A stretch of DNA of 64,000 nucleotides from Vespula vulgaris (GCF_905475345.1 NC_066600.1:3025001-3089000), one strand, 5' to 3'. Positions 34,401 through 48,840 are shown, counted from the first letter of the stretch. A program made the numbers and translations. The notes: generated by a model not told the origin, from the sequence alone.

Positions 34401-35449
34401 AATCTAACTCGAGTGAAGTGGCGGCGTTGGAGTGGAGCGGAGCAGCTGATTCGATCATGATAATTCCTCGAATGAAATTTACCGCCAACCATCACGCACA
34501 TACTCACATCAGTAGCGTATCTCGGACGCGCTTTCGAGGGTGCTTTCGGTTGGATACCGTCGAGGGATGCTCGGCAAGGGTGCCAATCTAATAATACCAA
34601 TTGACTTCGGTGGCCGGACGAATGCTCGATTTGCGGTCTCGTAACCCTCGTCTTACACCTTGCTTTCTGCCTTTTTCCATTCGCCCGTACGCGATATAGG
34701 ATGAGTTTAAATCGTTTTATCGTTTTATCCACGTGTTCCATTATCGTCACGTCAATTTATTTTATTTACCGGGACGTAAATGATATTATAACGGGAATTA
34801 ATTTAACAATGGAAAATGATCTATATGCGTATGTATCCAACCTCGATCGTAATAAGTATATATTTATTTACAATTTTCTTTTTTCCCTTTTTATTCCGAT
34901 ACATTCTAATCAGCATATTTTATGATACTTGCTACTCGAATCCATCGGAATGATAAGGCATACACTTTTTTGTAGTGACTGTCAAGGCGAACGATGAACG
35001 ATCACCCATCATCGGGACCCTTTTGCCCATTACCGCCCTTTCCTAGTCCGTACGGGGCTACGAACCGCGGCCCCGTCATTTTCAGGCCAGAGACGAGCAA
35101 CGTAATGGAAACTACGATAACTTCGATAAAACGTTCCTCTCCAATCTTCCTTCCCCTCATCCTTCTTCTCTCCTTCCTATGAATTAGATACATATGGAAA
35201 CTTTTGTTCTTTCCTGTTTTTTTTCTTTCTTTTTCAATTATTCAAGCGGTTCTCTTAAGTGTAATTTATCTAACGAGATTAGATCGTACATGGTTTTAAA
35301 TTCACTTTTGTAATATCTTCGAAGGTTTCGATTTGATCGACCGACGACAAGCTTAAAGTCTCTCTGGCAAACGCATTAATTTTCAAACGGAAACGAAGTC
35401 ATTGAGCATACACGAGCCTCTTCGCCCTTGTCTGTTTCCACCATCCCCC

Positions 35450-35485
<36 letters not shown>

Positions 35486-37905
35486 TAGCTGTTCGTTACC
35501 CCTCCAGCTTCACGGGTTTCTCTCCTGCTCTTCGTTATGCACCCTCCTTTAGTTAGTCGACATGTTGCTCGTATTGTCGATAGTTTCGAACGTGTATCGG
35601 GGCGCAGCGCGTAAAACTGGCACGCTTGGACGGATCCGAAAACGTCGAAAGCCAGATGGGTGACGGATGTGTAACCGGCATAACAGGAGATGCGTTCTTA
35701 CGAAATGACGAATCGCGGTAGAAAGTTTTCGTTCGAAAGAGGGTCGGCTGTGCTCTAAAATAAAATCACTCTTTATATTTTCACTTTGATCCTTTATAGT
35801 TTCCCATTTTTTCTATATTACGAATCGAATAAAATGATTTCTAATGATAGTTTAACATATCACAAAAGAAAGAATCTTAATACGTAATTATCTTCGTCGT
35901 TTAATTCTTAGAAGATTAGCAGGATATTTGTAAACTGGAATCTAACCGTATATTATTTCTTTTCTTTTCTTTTCTTTTCTATCTTTTTTTTTCTCTCTCT
36001 CTTCTTTTCTATCTATCTATCCTTCGGAGATTTTTTCCGGAAGCATCAACAGCTGTCATCCTTCTGTCAAAAGTCGCACGTATTACCTATCCCTAAAAAA
36101 TAGTGCTTCATTGTCGCCTCACCTCGATCTTTATATATACGATACAAAGTGCAAGAAAAAAATTGTACCAATGGTCTCTTTCGTCTCGACGGAGATAAAG
36201 AGAGAAAAGGAGGAAGAGAAAGAAAGAGAGAAAGAAAGAGAGAAAGAGATAGAGATACAGAGAAAAATGTGCATTCCCCTCTGAAACTTAGTCCTGGAAG
36301 TAACACCTCGAACGTATATACAGAAGGGGAATCTCTCTCTCTCTCTCTTTTTCTTTTTTCTCTCTCTGTTTCCCTTCGGTCGACTCTTAAGGGGGTCCGC
36401 TCGGTTTGATCCGACGTGTCCCGGTGTACCCTCCAGGCCAGGACACGTATAATAACGTAACAATGGCTGCCGTGAGCACGTTAGAAAAATACTCGTCATT
36501 GTGAACGGGACTTGTGAGCTTGTGCCTCCAGAGCATTCTTCTATATAGGTATATATATATATCTGTATGTGTGTGCGTGTGCATGTGTATGTATGTATGT
36601 ATGTATCGAGTGTACGTATGCGGATAGTAGAGTATTCGCGCGAGAACGCAATCGACAGTCATCATCCAAGCTAATGGTGTTTTCAAAAACAATATCTTGG
36701 GTACGGTGTAGTCAAGGGTCGTCGAAATCGCTTCCGCGTGCTGATTTTGCTTCTCTTGTATGGTGTATATGCACCACGTGGGTAGTATTAAAGAGTCAAT
36801 TCTTTCGGAGTGTGTTTTCCCAAGGATCTATTAGAATTTCATGATATTTTTAGGGTGGTTGCATCAATGAATAACGGCTTAGATATGGCAAGGAATTTAT
36901 AAGTGAAAACATTTTCATTTTGTTTTCTTTTTTTTTCTCTCTTTTTTCTTTACCTTTCGTTTCTTCACATTCCTTCTCTCTCTTTCTCTCTGTCTGTCTT
37001 TTTCTTTCTTTCTGTCTTTTTCCTCCTCGTTTTAATCCGATCGAACAAGAAGTAATATTTCACCTTAGATCGTTTTTGTATTACCTCGATACGACGAAAT
37101 GATCGTTTAAATTCGATCCGAATCGGAGAGTTAAGGATTAATTAGCCAAACGGGAGTGATCGGAAACGCTTTACGTCTTCATTACGTGGGAGAATTCCTT
37201 TGCAGGTGTTTCAGTAGGCCGTGACGGCGTTCGAATAATTTCACGTAATCCGATCACGTATAGGTAGATACCTACCTTGATACGTTGCTCACTGACTTAA
37301 GAAATTTCACCCAATAGACGTTTTGAACATCCTGAACGATTCATTCTCTTTCACGGACACATACACAATCTAATACACATCTTCTATTTTAATTAACGTT
37401 TTACCGAGCGTCGTCTTGCTTCGATTGGCTATCGCCAAGAGATCGGTGCCCGTCCTTAATTCGCTTTAATTAAATAACAGTAGGAAAGGAAGGTAATACG
37501 TCAACCTGCGCGAAGATCTTACGCATTTTTTATTCAACATACAATATATATATATATAGTCAGTCAGTCGCACGGATAATGAGGACTCGCCAAGGTGAAT
37601 CAGCATTAACGACCGGTATACTCCAAAGCTCTATATATGTATATATATATATATACATATGTACATATATGTATGTATAGGCTTGAAAATGGAAAATGGC
37701 TGGTGTGTTCGGCTTCCATGTTGATATCGTGTAAGGGAATTCCTCTTACCGGAAGGTTCCACCTTTCGTCGTCCTCCTCTTCCTCTTTTTCCTCCTCCTC
37801 CTCCTCCTTCTCTTTCTCGAGTCCCTCTTGCTCCCGTAATTTCACGATCTACACCGTGCTATATCATTTCCGTCGTCGTCCTCGTCGTTGTCTTTGCATC
37901 ATGCT

Positions 37906-37936
<31 letters not shown>

Positions 37937-39645
37937 TTCTCTCTTTCTCTCTCTTTCTTTCTCTCTCCTTCCTTTACTCCCTAATTCGTGTAGTTTACGC
38001 GCTAGTGTTTACATATGATTAGGGTCAGAACGTTCTTCGCGAATACATTTAGTAGTTATATGCAGATATATACGTATATGTTTATATATCTCTGGGTCTC
38101 TGTAAGTATTATACAGTCTACGATGTAATATAGGAGTCCGTAATTTTGCCAGTAAGGTCACAACGTCGTACTCATCCGTTGCTCTCCTCCTGAGTTGGTT
38201 ATTTGGTAAGCTGAACAACGCCTGAACACGCTTCGAGGGTAAGGTACACTACTGGCATTTCAATAAGCGTCGTTATATTCTCGTCAAATCTTCTTTCGAA
38301 GCTCTTACCAAAGTAGATAATTTTGTAAAAGTTGATAAATATAGGGATTTCGGTCTCCATCTACCAACATTATTAATTTTTATTAATTTTTCTCATTTCG
38401 AGACAAACTCCGTCGCGTTAATTTTTACACCTAGATTTCTTTTATACTTACGTACATATATTTTTCTCTTTTTCATTTTTCGAACATATTTGTATACACG
38501 TACATGTATATATACATATACAAATAACGAATAAAATAATTTTCGTTCGGAGACCACACGCGTGGAAATATTCAGGATAATCGTTTCTGGGGTCCTTTCG
38601 AGGACGGACAATAAAGAGAAGAAAGAGGCCGACGGTCGACCTTGGAACGGTTTCCACGAGCTGCTTCGCAAAACAAACGAAGGGATCCCAGATTTTTCAC
38701 TTTTATATATCCGCGTCAGAGAAACAGGCTCGGTTCGAGGAAGACCTCGCTTATCTACACCACCGGCGCCTTCTACTCTTCCTCGACTGGATCAACAAAC
38801 TCTGCTGGATGTCATCGACTTTCTCTTCCCTCTATCTTCCTTCCTCGTGTTTTAAGAGTTCGAGTACGACCGTTATCACGAAGAAAGTTCGGTAAACAAA
38901 CGTGCTGATTTCAAAAGGGTCTCCCTTCGTAGATTTGCTATCGCCGAATTTATAACGTAAGGGACTATATCTGTGTAAGTCGATTTGTACGATTTCGTGG
39001 ATTACACGGATGGAAACTGGATTTAGAGGAAAAAAAAAAAATAGAAAAAAAAGAAACAGAAAAAGAAAAAAAAAGAACTTTGGTATCGATCCCTGGGAAA
39101 ATCTTTCAACAAATTTATCTTGCTTTTTAAGATTACAATTGATAGAGGAGAGGTTCGAGCGATAAAAGGGGGTGATGAGGAGGAAAGAGGGGAGGAAGAG
39201 AAGATCTCTAGTTATTAATTTTTCAACGTATTTAATTATTACGATAATACCGAATCCTCTTGATGCAGAACTTCATTAATTGGCTGATACGTTTAAGTAG
39301 AAATTTAGAACGTTTATTAAATTTTAGCAATGGGATAAAGATTTAACACTCTCTTTAACAGATCGACCGCGAAAGGAACACGAGAGCGTGTCTTTGACGA
39401 AGCACCGATGCGTAGATTAACAAAACGGGTAACAAGCGAGAGATTTCACGCATGTGCACCCCCGAATGAAGAATCAAGCGTCCCGCGTGTCGCCCGGATA
39501 TGGGTTGACCCATGAGCCACGTAACCGTAATAATAACGTGCCTGAAGTATTCGGGGTAAGGGGGTGTTCACCAACAAACCAGCAACACCACGGTGGTCTT
39601 GGTCTTCTTTCACAATAGACTCCAAAAAGCAAGAGAGTGAGAGCG

Positions 39646-39679
<34 letters not shown>

Positions 39680-40188
39680 AACTTAGCAGGGGGTAGATCG
39701 TTCAAGGTTCGCCTGTAAAATGTACAATATCGTCGAATTTCATTATCGATGTAATAATGGAGCCTTGATTCGGTGCAGAGAGCAAAGCTCGTTGCTCTTT
39801 GTCCTGTTTCGTGGCACCCTGCAAGGTCTCTCTCTCTCTCTCTCTCTCTCTCTTGCTCTCTAGGGATTGTAAAAACGAATCCTGAAATTCGAGACACGAT
39901 ACCGATCTTCTCTGTTATGTTAATCAAGCCAATAGCAATTGTTCTTTTTCCCCGGTTAGGTCAGACGCGTTCCCAGCTGAGCTAACCCTTGTAATTCTTT
40001 ATTTCTTTAACATAACAAATAATTAATTATCGATCATAGAAATGTGTTGGGAAATCTCAAAAGTGGCAAGATTAAGTACCGTCTGTGAATTTATTTCCGG
40101 TTTGATGTTCCTAGAGTAACATTAGAGGAAACGCTATCGGAGTAGCTAATTTCGCGGCTTGATTTCTCCGAATCAATGTGTAAAGAGG

Positions 40189-40258
<70 letters not shown>

Positions 40259-41400
40259 GGAAAGCTCGGGCAACTCTGGACAAAGTCGGCGAACTGAACA
40301 CGTTGAGAAAGAGAGAAAGGGAGAGGGACGGGAAATCCACCCCATGGCGTCGGCTGCAAACGGCGATCGTGTCGTGTCAAAACTTCGTTCCGCCTGTCAA
40401 CCGGTCGTTGCTTCTCTCCGGTTCCTTCGGGCCGGCCGTATCGTTTCTCTCTGATATTCATTTCAACCGAATTAAATCGACTTCCATTCGGTTCTAATAT
40501 TGTACAGGTTGAATGATCTTTAATGAAAATTCATGAAGATATTATTTCGCAATTCCGTTACTAATTTTAATGAAAGAAAAAAATAAAAATAAATTAAAAG
40601 ACAGAAGTATGTATATATATATATTTCTTTTTTATAAATATATATATATATATATATATACATACGATGCAGAAAAGACGCGAGATATTCGAGTTATCCT
40701 AAGCGATAAGATCTCTGCTATACCGGAAGGGGGACCCGTCTTGTCTCGCATAAATATTATCCTCAAACAGTCCGAAACGTTAAACATTCTCGGTCGATAG
40801 GGCCAGGACACGAAGTTTGTGTACAGAAGCGCTCGTTCAACTCCGACCTATCGTCGCTTGCTCGTGTTTGGGAAAAATGTTGAAAGAAGGGCGCTTTGCG
40901 TGAACGCTTTCGAACGATGCCTGGGTTCTCTATGGTGGCTTACCTGAAACTAGACGGGAAAAACTGAGTTGAATCGATTTAGAGAGAAGGAGAATTTGCA
41001 AGGAAAGCAGCTGACTAGCGATTTCTCTCTCTCTCTCTCTCTCTCTTCTCTTCTCTTCTCTCCCTTTTTTACGGGAAGAAAAACGAGTAAGAGGGTTCCA
41101 TAAGAATCCGATCGTTTTTTTCTTTCCTTTTTTTTCTCCTCTTCTTTTTTTTTTTTTCAAGGATCCTTTAGAGAGAAGAAGGGTAGGAAAGATTTCGTTA
41201 GTTCGAGATCGACTTGAATCGTGATTCCCTTCCAGCTCGACGGAGACACTCGATCGTAACCACGAAAATCGTCGTCGTAGTCGTCGTAGTCGTCGTAGTC
41301 GTCGTCTTCGAACGATCCACGCTGACGACCGTTGAATTTCGACGATTTGTTTGTCGGTCTCGCGATTCAAGCTCGTTCGGACGTGCAAGAGAAGCATCGG
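35450..41400 (+). other. hth: hth intron: unique sequence with scattered CT/GA tracts
   Basis: Unique islands lie at about 35490-35960, 36380-36530, 36640-36910, 37040-37560, 37990-38460, 38540-39000, 39210-39600 and 40690-40990. ATGGGT/ACCCAT form a small palindrome near 39497-39510. A (GA)n tract of about 62 nt lies at 40192-40253. No exon is recognised. Confidence 0.75.
40192..40253. repeat. (GA)n repeat, about 31 units
   Basis: An uninterrupted GA dinucleotide tract. Confidence 0.96.
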
Positions 41401-41812
41401 GGGAGATAGGAGGAGGGCCAGTGTAGCAAGCAGCATCTGTTAAGCAGTCTAAACATCCACCGATGCGTCTCGTCTTTTCTCTCTTTCTTTCTTTCTTTCT
41501 TTCTTTCTTTTTTTCTTTCTCTTTCTCTCTCTCTCTCTCTCTCTCTTCTTCTATCTATCTATCTATCTATATCTTTTTCGTGACGCGCTCGCTTTGAACT
41601 TGAAATCGAACGCGAAGTTAAATTCTCCGCGTGCGTTCGTCTGGAAAAATTCTCTGGAAAATAACCGAGGAATCGGTCGAACGGATTGATTCGACGCGTA
41701 GAGCTAGATGGTGAGTCACGCGACCTGTTACCAGTGAGAACCGTCTGTACTCTGAATGGAAAAAGAAAATAAGAAAAAAAAAATATTATTCTTGAAGAAA
41801 CATTGACACGTT

Positions 41813-41824
41813 ATAATAATAATA

Positions 41825-41899
<75 letters not shown>

Positions 41900-41970
41900 G
41901 TAATGACGATGACGACGACGACGATGATGACGATGATGACGATGACGATAATGATAATGATGTTGATAAT
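41813..41970. repeat. (AAT)n followed by (GAC/GAT)n
   Basis: About 30 AAT units (41813-41904) switch to GAC/GAT units (to about 41970). The frame reads poly-Asn then poly-Asp, but it is a repeat translation. Confidence 0.95.
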
Positions 41971-42260
41971 AAAATCAAAGAATGATTACACCAGGACAAA
42001 GTTGAGATAATTCCGATCATATTACCAATCACACAACATATCGTCGATAGATCTGTCCAGGCACATATTCATACGACTACAAAACTGAATAATGCTTGAT
42101 ACGTTTTCGATCATGAGAAAATTCCTGAGAGAATGCATAACTTTGAAGGGGTATGGAGAAAGCAAAGCTCGTCCACGATCTCCGTGATTTTTTCGAACTA
42201 GCTTAACGCTAAGTTTGACAAGTATCAAATTAAAAAAAAGAAAGAAAGAAAAAAAAGAGA

Positions 42261-42311
42261 ATAAAGAAGAAGAAGAAGAAGAAGAAGAAGAAGAAGAAAA
42301 AGAAAAAACAA

Positions 42312-42360
<49 letters not shown>
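42261..42360. repeat. (GAA)n - (AAT)n compound repeat
   Basis: About 12 GAA units, an A-rich joint, then about 16 AAT units. Confidence 0.95.
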
Positions 42361-42363
<3 letters not shown>

Positions 42364-43862
42364 TCACTTACTCTCAAGACAAGATTTCAATTATCCATGA
42401 GCCACGAATAAATAATAATTATAATAATCGAACGATTTGCCCGATGAATAAATTTTATTATCGCAAAAATATTAAGTTCGAACGGTCGGGGATCGTCACC
42501 TCGAACGATAAGATGGAGTTTATCGCTGCTTCGTGTAAACAGAATAGCTCGGAACACAGGGAGCGACACACTCTACTCCGAGCCACCTACGACGAGGCCT
42601 ACGTTCAAGTCGCGAACTCGCACGCGAGCTAATGGTCGCGTGGTGCAATTACCCAGCGTGACTTGCATTCTGCACCCTAACGTCGGAGGTGACCCGCTCT
42701 TCTAGTCCTCCTCTTTGCGTTCCTCTCCTCTCCCCTCCCCTCCTATACTCTTCCTACCGCATGAATTTTCGCATTCACCCTTCGACCGTGTCCGACGATC
42801 TATTCTTTCCTTCTATTTTTTTTCCTTTTTCTTTCATTTTTTTCCTTTTTTTTTCTTTCTCTCTTTCTTTCTTTCTGTTTTTTCCCCCTTCTTTTCTTTA
42901 CTCCTAGCCGATCGATATTATAGTTCGACCGTGTAAGGCCGCTGCTAAAGTCGACGGTGACTCGAAAATTTTCTTAGCTAGCCGGCCGGCCAAAGCATTA
43001 TCCGTGTGTGATGTCTATCTATAGATATCTCTTGATTTCTTTTATCTATTTTTTTTTCTTCTTCTCTTTATTTATTATTTCTTTCTTCTTCTCTCTCTCT
43101 CTCTCTTTTCTTTTTTTTCGTTCCATCTCATTACTCTTTCATTTTTATAAATACAACGAGATTATAGCCTTTATCACGCTGGCAATGTATAGGAATGACA
43201 AAATTGGAAAAGAACACTTTAAAGGGAGGATGAGTAAAGAGCGGAAGGAATCTCGCGCGGTCGTAAAGTTTATCGTTGTCAACGAGTGAAAGAAGAAAGA
43301 GAGAAACAGAAACAGAAACAGAAAGAAAGAGAGAGATCTAGAGGATTGTCAAAATAGCCGATCTTTATGTCGTTTTTATAGTCGCTCATTCGGTCTCGTT
43401 ACGAGCGTGAAATCCTAGCTCTTCCGGGGGACAAGCAACTCGCTGTTGCTTCTTTTTCTTCATCCTCATCCTCATCCTCTTCTCGAAGAATTTTTCAAAA
43501 AATTCTTTCTCCTTCTCTCCCTTTCTCTCTCGCGACCGCAACCACGCCTGTGGCTCTGAAGGGTCCCGAAACACATGGCGAGCAAACGGTCCTCCGGAGA
43601 AAGACTTTTACCCCACGGGGGGCCCACGTGGCTTTTCAACGACGTGTGTAAGCCGTCCCAGGGATTCTGACGAGTACGGGTTTCGAGTTACGTTTCCTCG
43701 AGAAGGAGAAGGAGGAGACGAGGGAAAACGTTTCTAGGAAAAATCATCGTTGGTTTCAACCTGAAACAATTTTTCAATTTTTATGGAATCGAATTACTAG
43801 TATCGCGATAGAAAAATTTTCGTGATAATTTATGGAAGATAATTAGAAATTAAAAATGAAGA

Positions 43863-43893
<31 letters not shown>

Positions 43894-44034
43894 GATCGTT
43901 AGATCGTCTATTATTATACGATCTATTTCTTATTTTTTGATAACGATAATCAAAGTATTTTTATTATTTATATACGTTAGCAGAAACTTATGTCAGAAAA
44001 ATAATAACGGAGTTACGTAGAAATAATAATAGTA

Positions 44035-44066
44035 ATAATAATAATAATAATTATTATTATTATTAT
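44035..44066. repeat. (AAT)n/(ATT)n perfect inverted array
   Basis: AAT triplets run directly into ATT triplets, forming a self-complementary stretch. Confidence 0.9.
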
Positions 44067-44287
44067 GAAGTTAATGCTTTCGTTCTTAGACAACGTAAAT
44101 GAATATTTATTCTATTTATGAGATAGATAACCACGTGAATAGGAAAGCAGGTGTTTTATCTGAGTTTCATTAACGTATTTTTAAATTCGACTCTGTTATC
44201 TTGAATTTTCAATTGGATTTTTCGATCTTTATAACCTTTTTGCAATTCTTCAGATAAAACATACATCTCAAAAGAGAGATAGATAAA

Positions 44288-44339
<52 letters not shown>

Positions 44340-45305
44340 AAAGAAACGAAGCGAGATATCCCTTGAACGTGTTCGGTGGCCATAATAAAGATCGGACTCG
44401 ATCAGCTCGATGAATTCTTAATTGGAAGGACGACGTTACGTGCTCGTAAAAGGAGCGGGGCTATGATAAATGCTCGATAATAAAGATATCATGTGCTAAG
44501 GAATTTAATGATACGGGCAACGCACGGAAACGGAAGGACCGTTTTGCGACGATCGTTATTCTTTTCTTCTTGGAGTGAATTTTTCTCGGACATTTTTCTT
44601 TTCTGTTTCTTTTTCCTTTCTTTTTCTCTTCCTTTTTAAGAGAGCACACCTTTTTCTTTCTCCTTTCCTACGATCTAATCGAATCTAACTCCTATTCTAA
44701 TTTATAAAGAGGGCAACGAAAACAGAAAAAAGAAACGAAAAAAGAAAAAATAGAAGAAAAAAAAAAGGAATAAAAAAGCATAGCGCGAGAGCTCGTATTT
44801 CTTCTATTCTTGACAAGTGAAAGAAAAGGGAAAGGAAAGATAAATAATAGACGGACGAACGATAAGAGGGATAAGGAAGAATGAAAAGAAGAAGAAATGG
44901 AAATGGTAAAAAGAGAGAAAAAAAGACTAGGGTTCGAACTCGGACGATCCTCGTTGTTATGGTGCTAATCGGGAATTAATTAAATTTTATGTCGCGCTGT
45001 AAACGTTTATAACTTTACCTTTAGGAGCAGGTGTTTTATTCTTTGGTGTTCCTGCACGTGCCAGTTACAGTGTCATTCGAAGACGGCTCGAATGGCTTTG
45101 TTAAATCGTTCTCTTGTTCGTAACGATAATAATACGTAGACAGATATATACTTTATTTTCGTCGTTTATTTAATAATAAATAATGTCGAATATAGCTTAG
45201 ACTTGAGATTCTTTTTAAATGAATAAAACATGTCTATTATATATAGATATTTTTATATCTAAAAAATATAAATATCATGCTCGAGATAAATTTAGGTTTA
45301 TATCA

Positions 45306-45308
<3 letters not shown>

Positions 45309-45361
<53 letters not shown>
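45309..45361. repeat. (CT)n repeat, about 26 units
   Basis: An uninterrupted TC tract. Confidence 0.96.
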
Positions 45362-45364
<3 letters not shown>

Positions 45365-46210
45365 AATTCGCGGTTTGGCCGCGTTTATTGGAGGTTCTTC
45401 GGAGGTTCCTATTATGTCGACGTATTTGCATAGCGTAGAGGAGTGTCGAGAAGAGGATAGGTGCGATACTGTACGCTCACGAGTATATGTCTTTGGATTA
45501 TAAGCTGTTGCAACCGTATTTACAACGAGGATACGAGCCTCCCGTGATAAGGGATTGCGCAAGTTTAGCGTGGTAGCGACGCTCCATTAATCCGTTGCTG
45601 TGCTGCAAACGATCCACGTGGCGCGTCTAGCTCGTTACGAGCCACAATCATGGTCACAATCTTCCAGAATTTTTCTTTTCCGTCTCGTCGAGTGGATAAC
45701 GTTAAAGAGCGAACAAATAAAATACAATAAAATAAATAAATAAATAAATAAATAAATAAGTGAACGAAGTTCGTGCTTTGAATTATTAGGGAGCATACGT
45801 CGTTGATGATCGATTACATATATATTTTTAATACGCGTATCTCCTCACTTTTTCTTTCTTTTTTTTTTTTGTTCGATCCTTTCAATCTTTTAATCTTCTT
45901 CTTCTTCTTCTTTTTCTTTCTTTTCTTTTTTTGTTGTTCTCTCTCGATTTTCTGATTGAGTGAAACTACCGTATTGATATTTATCACTAAAACGCATCTG
46001 CTTTACATTTCATTCGGGCGTCTTATCTAAAGGAAATAAGAGTACCTCGTGAAATAATAATCGAACGCGACGAATTTTCCAAACAAACCGTTCGCAAATC
46101 CGTACAAATAAACCGAACCCACGTAGGATTGACGTCGGAGAGGAAGGACGATAAGGGAGAGAACGAGAGACAGAGAGAGAACGAGAAAGAACGAAAGAGA
46201 GATAGAGATT

Positions 46211-46271
46211 CATACATACATACATACATACATACATACATACATACATACATACGTACGTACATAGATAC

Positions 46272-46303
<32 letters not shown>
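46211..46303. repeat. (CATA)n - (GATA)n repeat
   Basis: About 14 CATA units with CGTA variants, then about 9 GATA units, leading into GA-rich sequence. Confidence 0.95.
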
Positions 46304-47772
46304 CGAGAGAAAGAGAAAAAGAGAGAGAGAGAGAGAGACAGAGAAAAAAGAAAAAAAAAGAGAAAAAAAGAAATAAAAAAAGAAAGAAAGAAAGAAAGAG
46401 AGTAAAGAAGTCGATGGCGTGTCGCAAGCGTAACTGGCATTCTCGGTTAAGTGGGAATGGGCGATGGTTCGTTAGGCAGAGCAGTTTTTCAGCGTTCGCC
46501 TGGAGGAGTTTTTCGAGGAGGCAGTTGCGAGGCGAGAAGAAGGAGATCGGTAGAAGGAACGAGAAGGGTGAGAGGAGAAGGGGTCGGGTCAGGATGGTGA
46601 ACGAGGGGGGTTGGGAGGAGAGGGAGGTTCATCTCTTGCGCGTGGCTCTACTCTCTTTCTATCTTTCTTGCTCTTTCGTTTCGTGGTCTTTCCTTTATCC
46701 ACTCGAATGTACGAACGCACAAGACGACAACGAAGACGACGACGAAGACGACGAAGACGACGACGAAGACGATGAAGGAGGAGGTGGTGGTGGATAAGGA
46801 GGAGGAGAAGGCGGAGGAGGAAGCCTTCTTCCTCCGGTGCACGCGAAAAAGGCCTCGAGAATCGTCTTCGAGATTCGCTTCCCTCGTTAAACGAACGAGA
46901 GAACTTTGCATACCGCACAGCAAGATCTTCTCTCGCTCTTTTCCTCCTATCCCTTTTTTTTCCCCCTTTATTTCTTCCTTCATTTCTTTCTTTATTTTGT
47001 TTTTTCTTTTCCTTTCTTTCTTCTTCTTCTTCTTCTTCTTCTTCTCTTTTCTTCTCTTCTTCTGTCCTCTCATTCTATTCTCTGTAGTTTTTCCTTAAAC
47101 GTTCGTTTTAATTCGAGTTTCATCATTTTCAATAATCGTCTAATCGTCAGGCTTGAAAAGGGCTGGAATGTAAGGGAAATAAAGGTAAAAGAAAGACAGT
47201 TTTCTCTAACAAGTCTGTCTCTCTCTCTTTCTTTCTTTTCCTCTTCCTCTGTTGTCTCGATTTCAAAATATATAAATTAAAGGTTTAAGAAGTTCGTTAA
47301 ATAAAATATATGATTTTCTCTAGAGTATGGGAGAGAAGAAGGATGCTGGCGGTGTAGGAAATACATACATACATACGTACATACATACATACATACATAT
47401 ATATGTATATAGGAAAAGGATAAGAGAACTCGTTTCCTTTAGTTAGGTGTAACTCGTAACGAGCGTCTTCTCTCTTTTATTCTTCCCGATGAACAGAGAG
47501 AAAGAGATAGACGATTAGATAGACGTAGACGGAGACATGGAGAGAAAGAAAGAGACAGACAGAGAGAGCAAATCTCCAGGTGCTTCGAGGTGCGTTGTCG
47601 GTCCACGTAAAACGCGGGAAAGCGTTGGCGTATCGTATATGTGTGGTAGTAGGTGGTACCTACCTACCGCCCGCACACGTCACATTAGGCTCATTTTCCA
47701 CACGCGGTTTTACACGCGCGGCAATTACAATAATAACAGAGCTCCGCGCCTCGTTCTCCGAGTGCGAGAGAA

Positions 47773-47803
<31 letters not shown>

Positions 47804-47807
47804 GAGA

Positions 47808-47835
47808 GTGTTCGCGTTCGCGCGAACGCGAACAC
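47808..47835. repeat. 28-nt perfect GC-rich palindrome
   Basis: GTGTTCGCGTTCGC is followed with no spacer by its exact reverse complement. A (GA)n tract (about 47766-47808) abuts it on the left. Confidence 0.97.
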
Positions 47836-48776
47836 ATACAAACGAACAAACGGACGTTTTGCCCACTTACGCTCGGCGGCCGCTTCGCTCGTTTTCTGAA
47901 ATTGATTTAACATATTCATTAGCCTATGCAAATCGACGACTGTACGCGAACCATTACACACACTCATACATACATAGACACCGACACAGACGTACACATT
48001 CTATCTCTTTCTATTTATTTCCGCAAAACTCGACTTTTACCTCACACGAGACAGAATCCATGAATATACATATATTTTTAGCGAACGTGCCTCTATGTTT
48101 GTCTCTTATGAAATTATTTTGTTCTTTTCTTCCTTCTTTTTTTATTTCATTTCATTTTATTTTATTTTATTTTATTTTTTTAATATATATATATATATAG
48201 ATATGTAAGTACGTTTTTACGACCTACATACACCCACGTATGTGTAGTCTTTAATATAAACGTATGCATCTATACCATGTAAATATATATTTTTTTTTTT
48301 TTTTTGAATAATTCACGGGTCTATAAACGTTCTAATCGCGCATTTTACCTATTTACCTATTACCATAGTTTAGAATTTAAAAGGTTTTATCTTGCTTAAA
48401 GGTTTTCTAGTAGCTGCTAATGTTTTTTAGATTTAATCGTCTCGATATTTAGCACGACTATCAGGATTTACGTTTGATCTTTATTAACTTATAATAGGAT
48501 TTATCTTTGGAATAACTGTGGCTTAATAGCCGGGAAAATGATTTACATATGTCGTATTAACATAATATTATCGATGTAATTATTACATCTTTTTATATAT
48601 TTATATACATACAAACATACATACATACATATATATATATATATCTTTTTTCTTTTCGTTGGTAATATGGTGGATTAGAAAGGTGATTTCAGTGAGTAGG
48701 AAGGTTCGATTAATCGAACGGCGAACGAGTTATCTTGTTTACGCGAATATATGTTTATTAAAACATCGTTGACGTA

Positions 48777-48802
48777 AGACAGACAGGCAGACGAACAGAC
48801 GA

Positions 48803-48839
<37 letters not shown>

Positions 48840-48840
48840 G
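48777..48840. repeat. (ACAG)n repeat
   Basis: About 15 ACAG units with two GAAC variants near the start. Confidence 0.95.

Larger units (their letters stand above)
29830..35450 (+). other. hth: hth intron: mostly unique sequence
   Basis: Repeats are limited here: GGTA at 30511-30571, CT near 31010-31080, ATT at 31420-31458. Unique islands lie at about 30570-30700, 31460-32120, 32320-33130, 33280-33640, 33700-34060 and 34380-35200. The 191-codon minus-strand frame at 34175-34750 crosses GGT/GGTC repeats and resembles no family I know. No exon is recognised. Confidence 0.75.
41400..46000 (+). other. hth: hth intron: triplet-rich segment
   Basis: Compound CTTT/CT/ATCT at 41488-41570, AAT and GAC/GAT arrays at 41813-41970, GAA and AAT at 42261-42360, and an AAT/ATT inverted array at 44035-44066. 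Unique islands lie at about 41570-41760, 41970-42220, 42380-42720, 43530-43860, 44340-44560, 44940-45300 and 45362-45710. No exon is recognised. Confidence 0.75.

Noticed and set aside
34175..34750. 191-codon minus-strand frame
   Set aside because: Runs through GGT/GGTC repeats, has an unremarkable composition and no similarity I recognise.
41803..41985. Poly-Asn/poly-Asp frame beginning with ATG
   Set aside because: Direct translation of AAT and GAC/GAT microsatellites, with no unique protein sequence.
44932..44945. GGTTCGAACTC, resembling a tRNA B box
   Set aside because: No acceptor stem, D-arm or anticodon arm can be built from the A/G-rich sequence upstream.
46414..46797. 127-codon frame ending in an acidic DDE/Gly tail
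   Set aside because: The tail is a GAC/GAA/GGT repeat and the N-terminal part shows no family. The Asp/Glu run is not the Hth EEDDD linker, which should be followed by KKNQKKRG.
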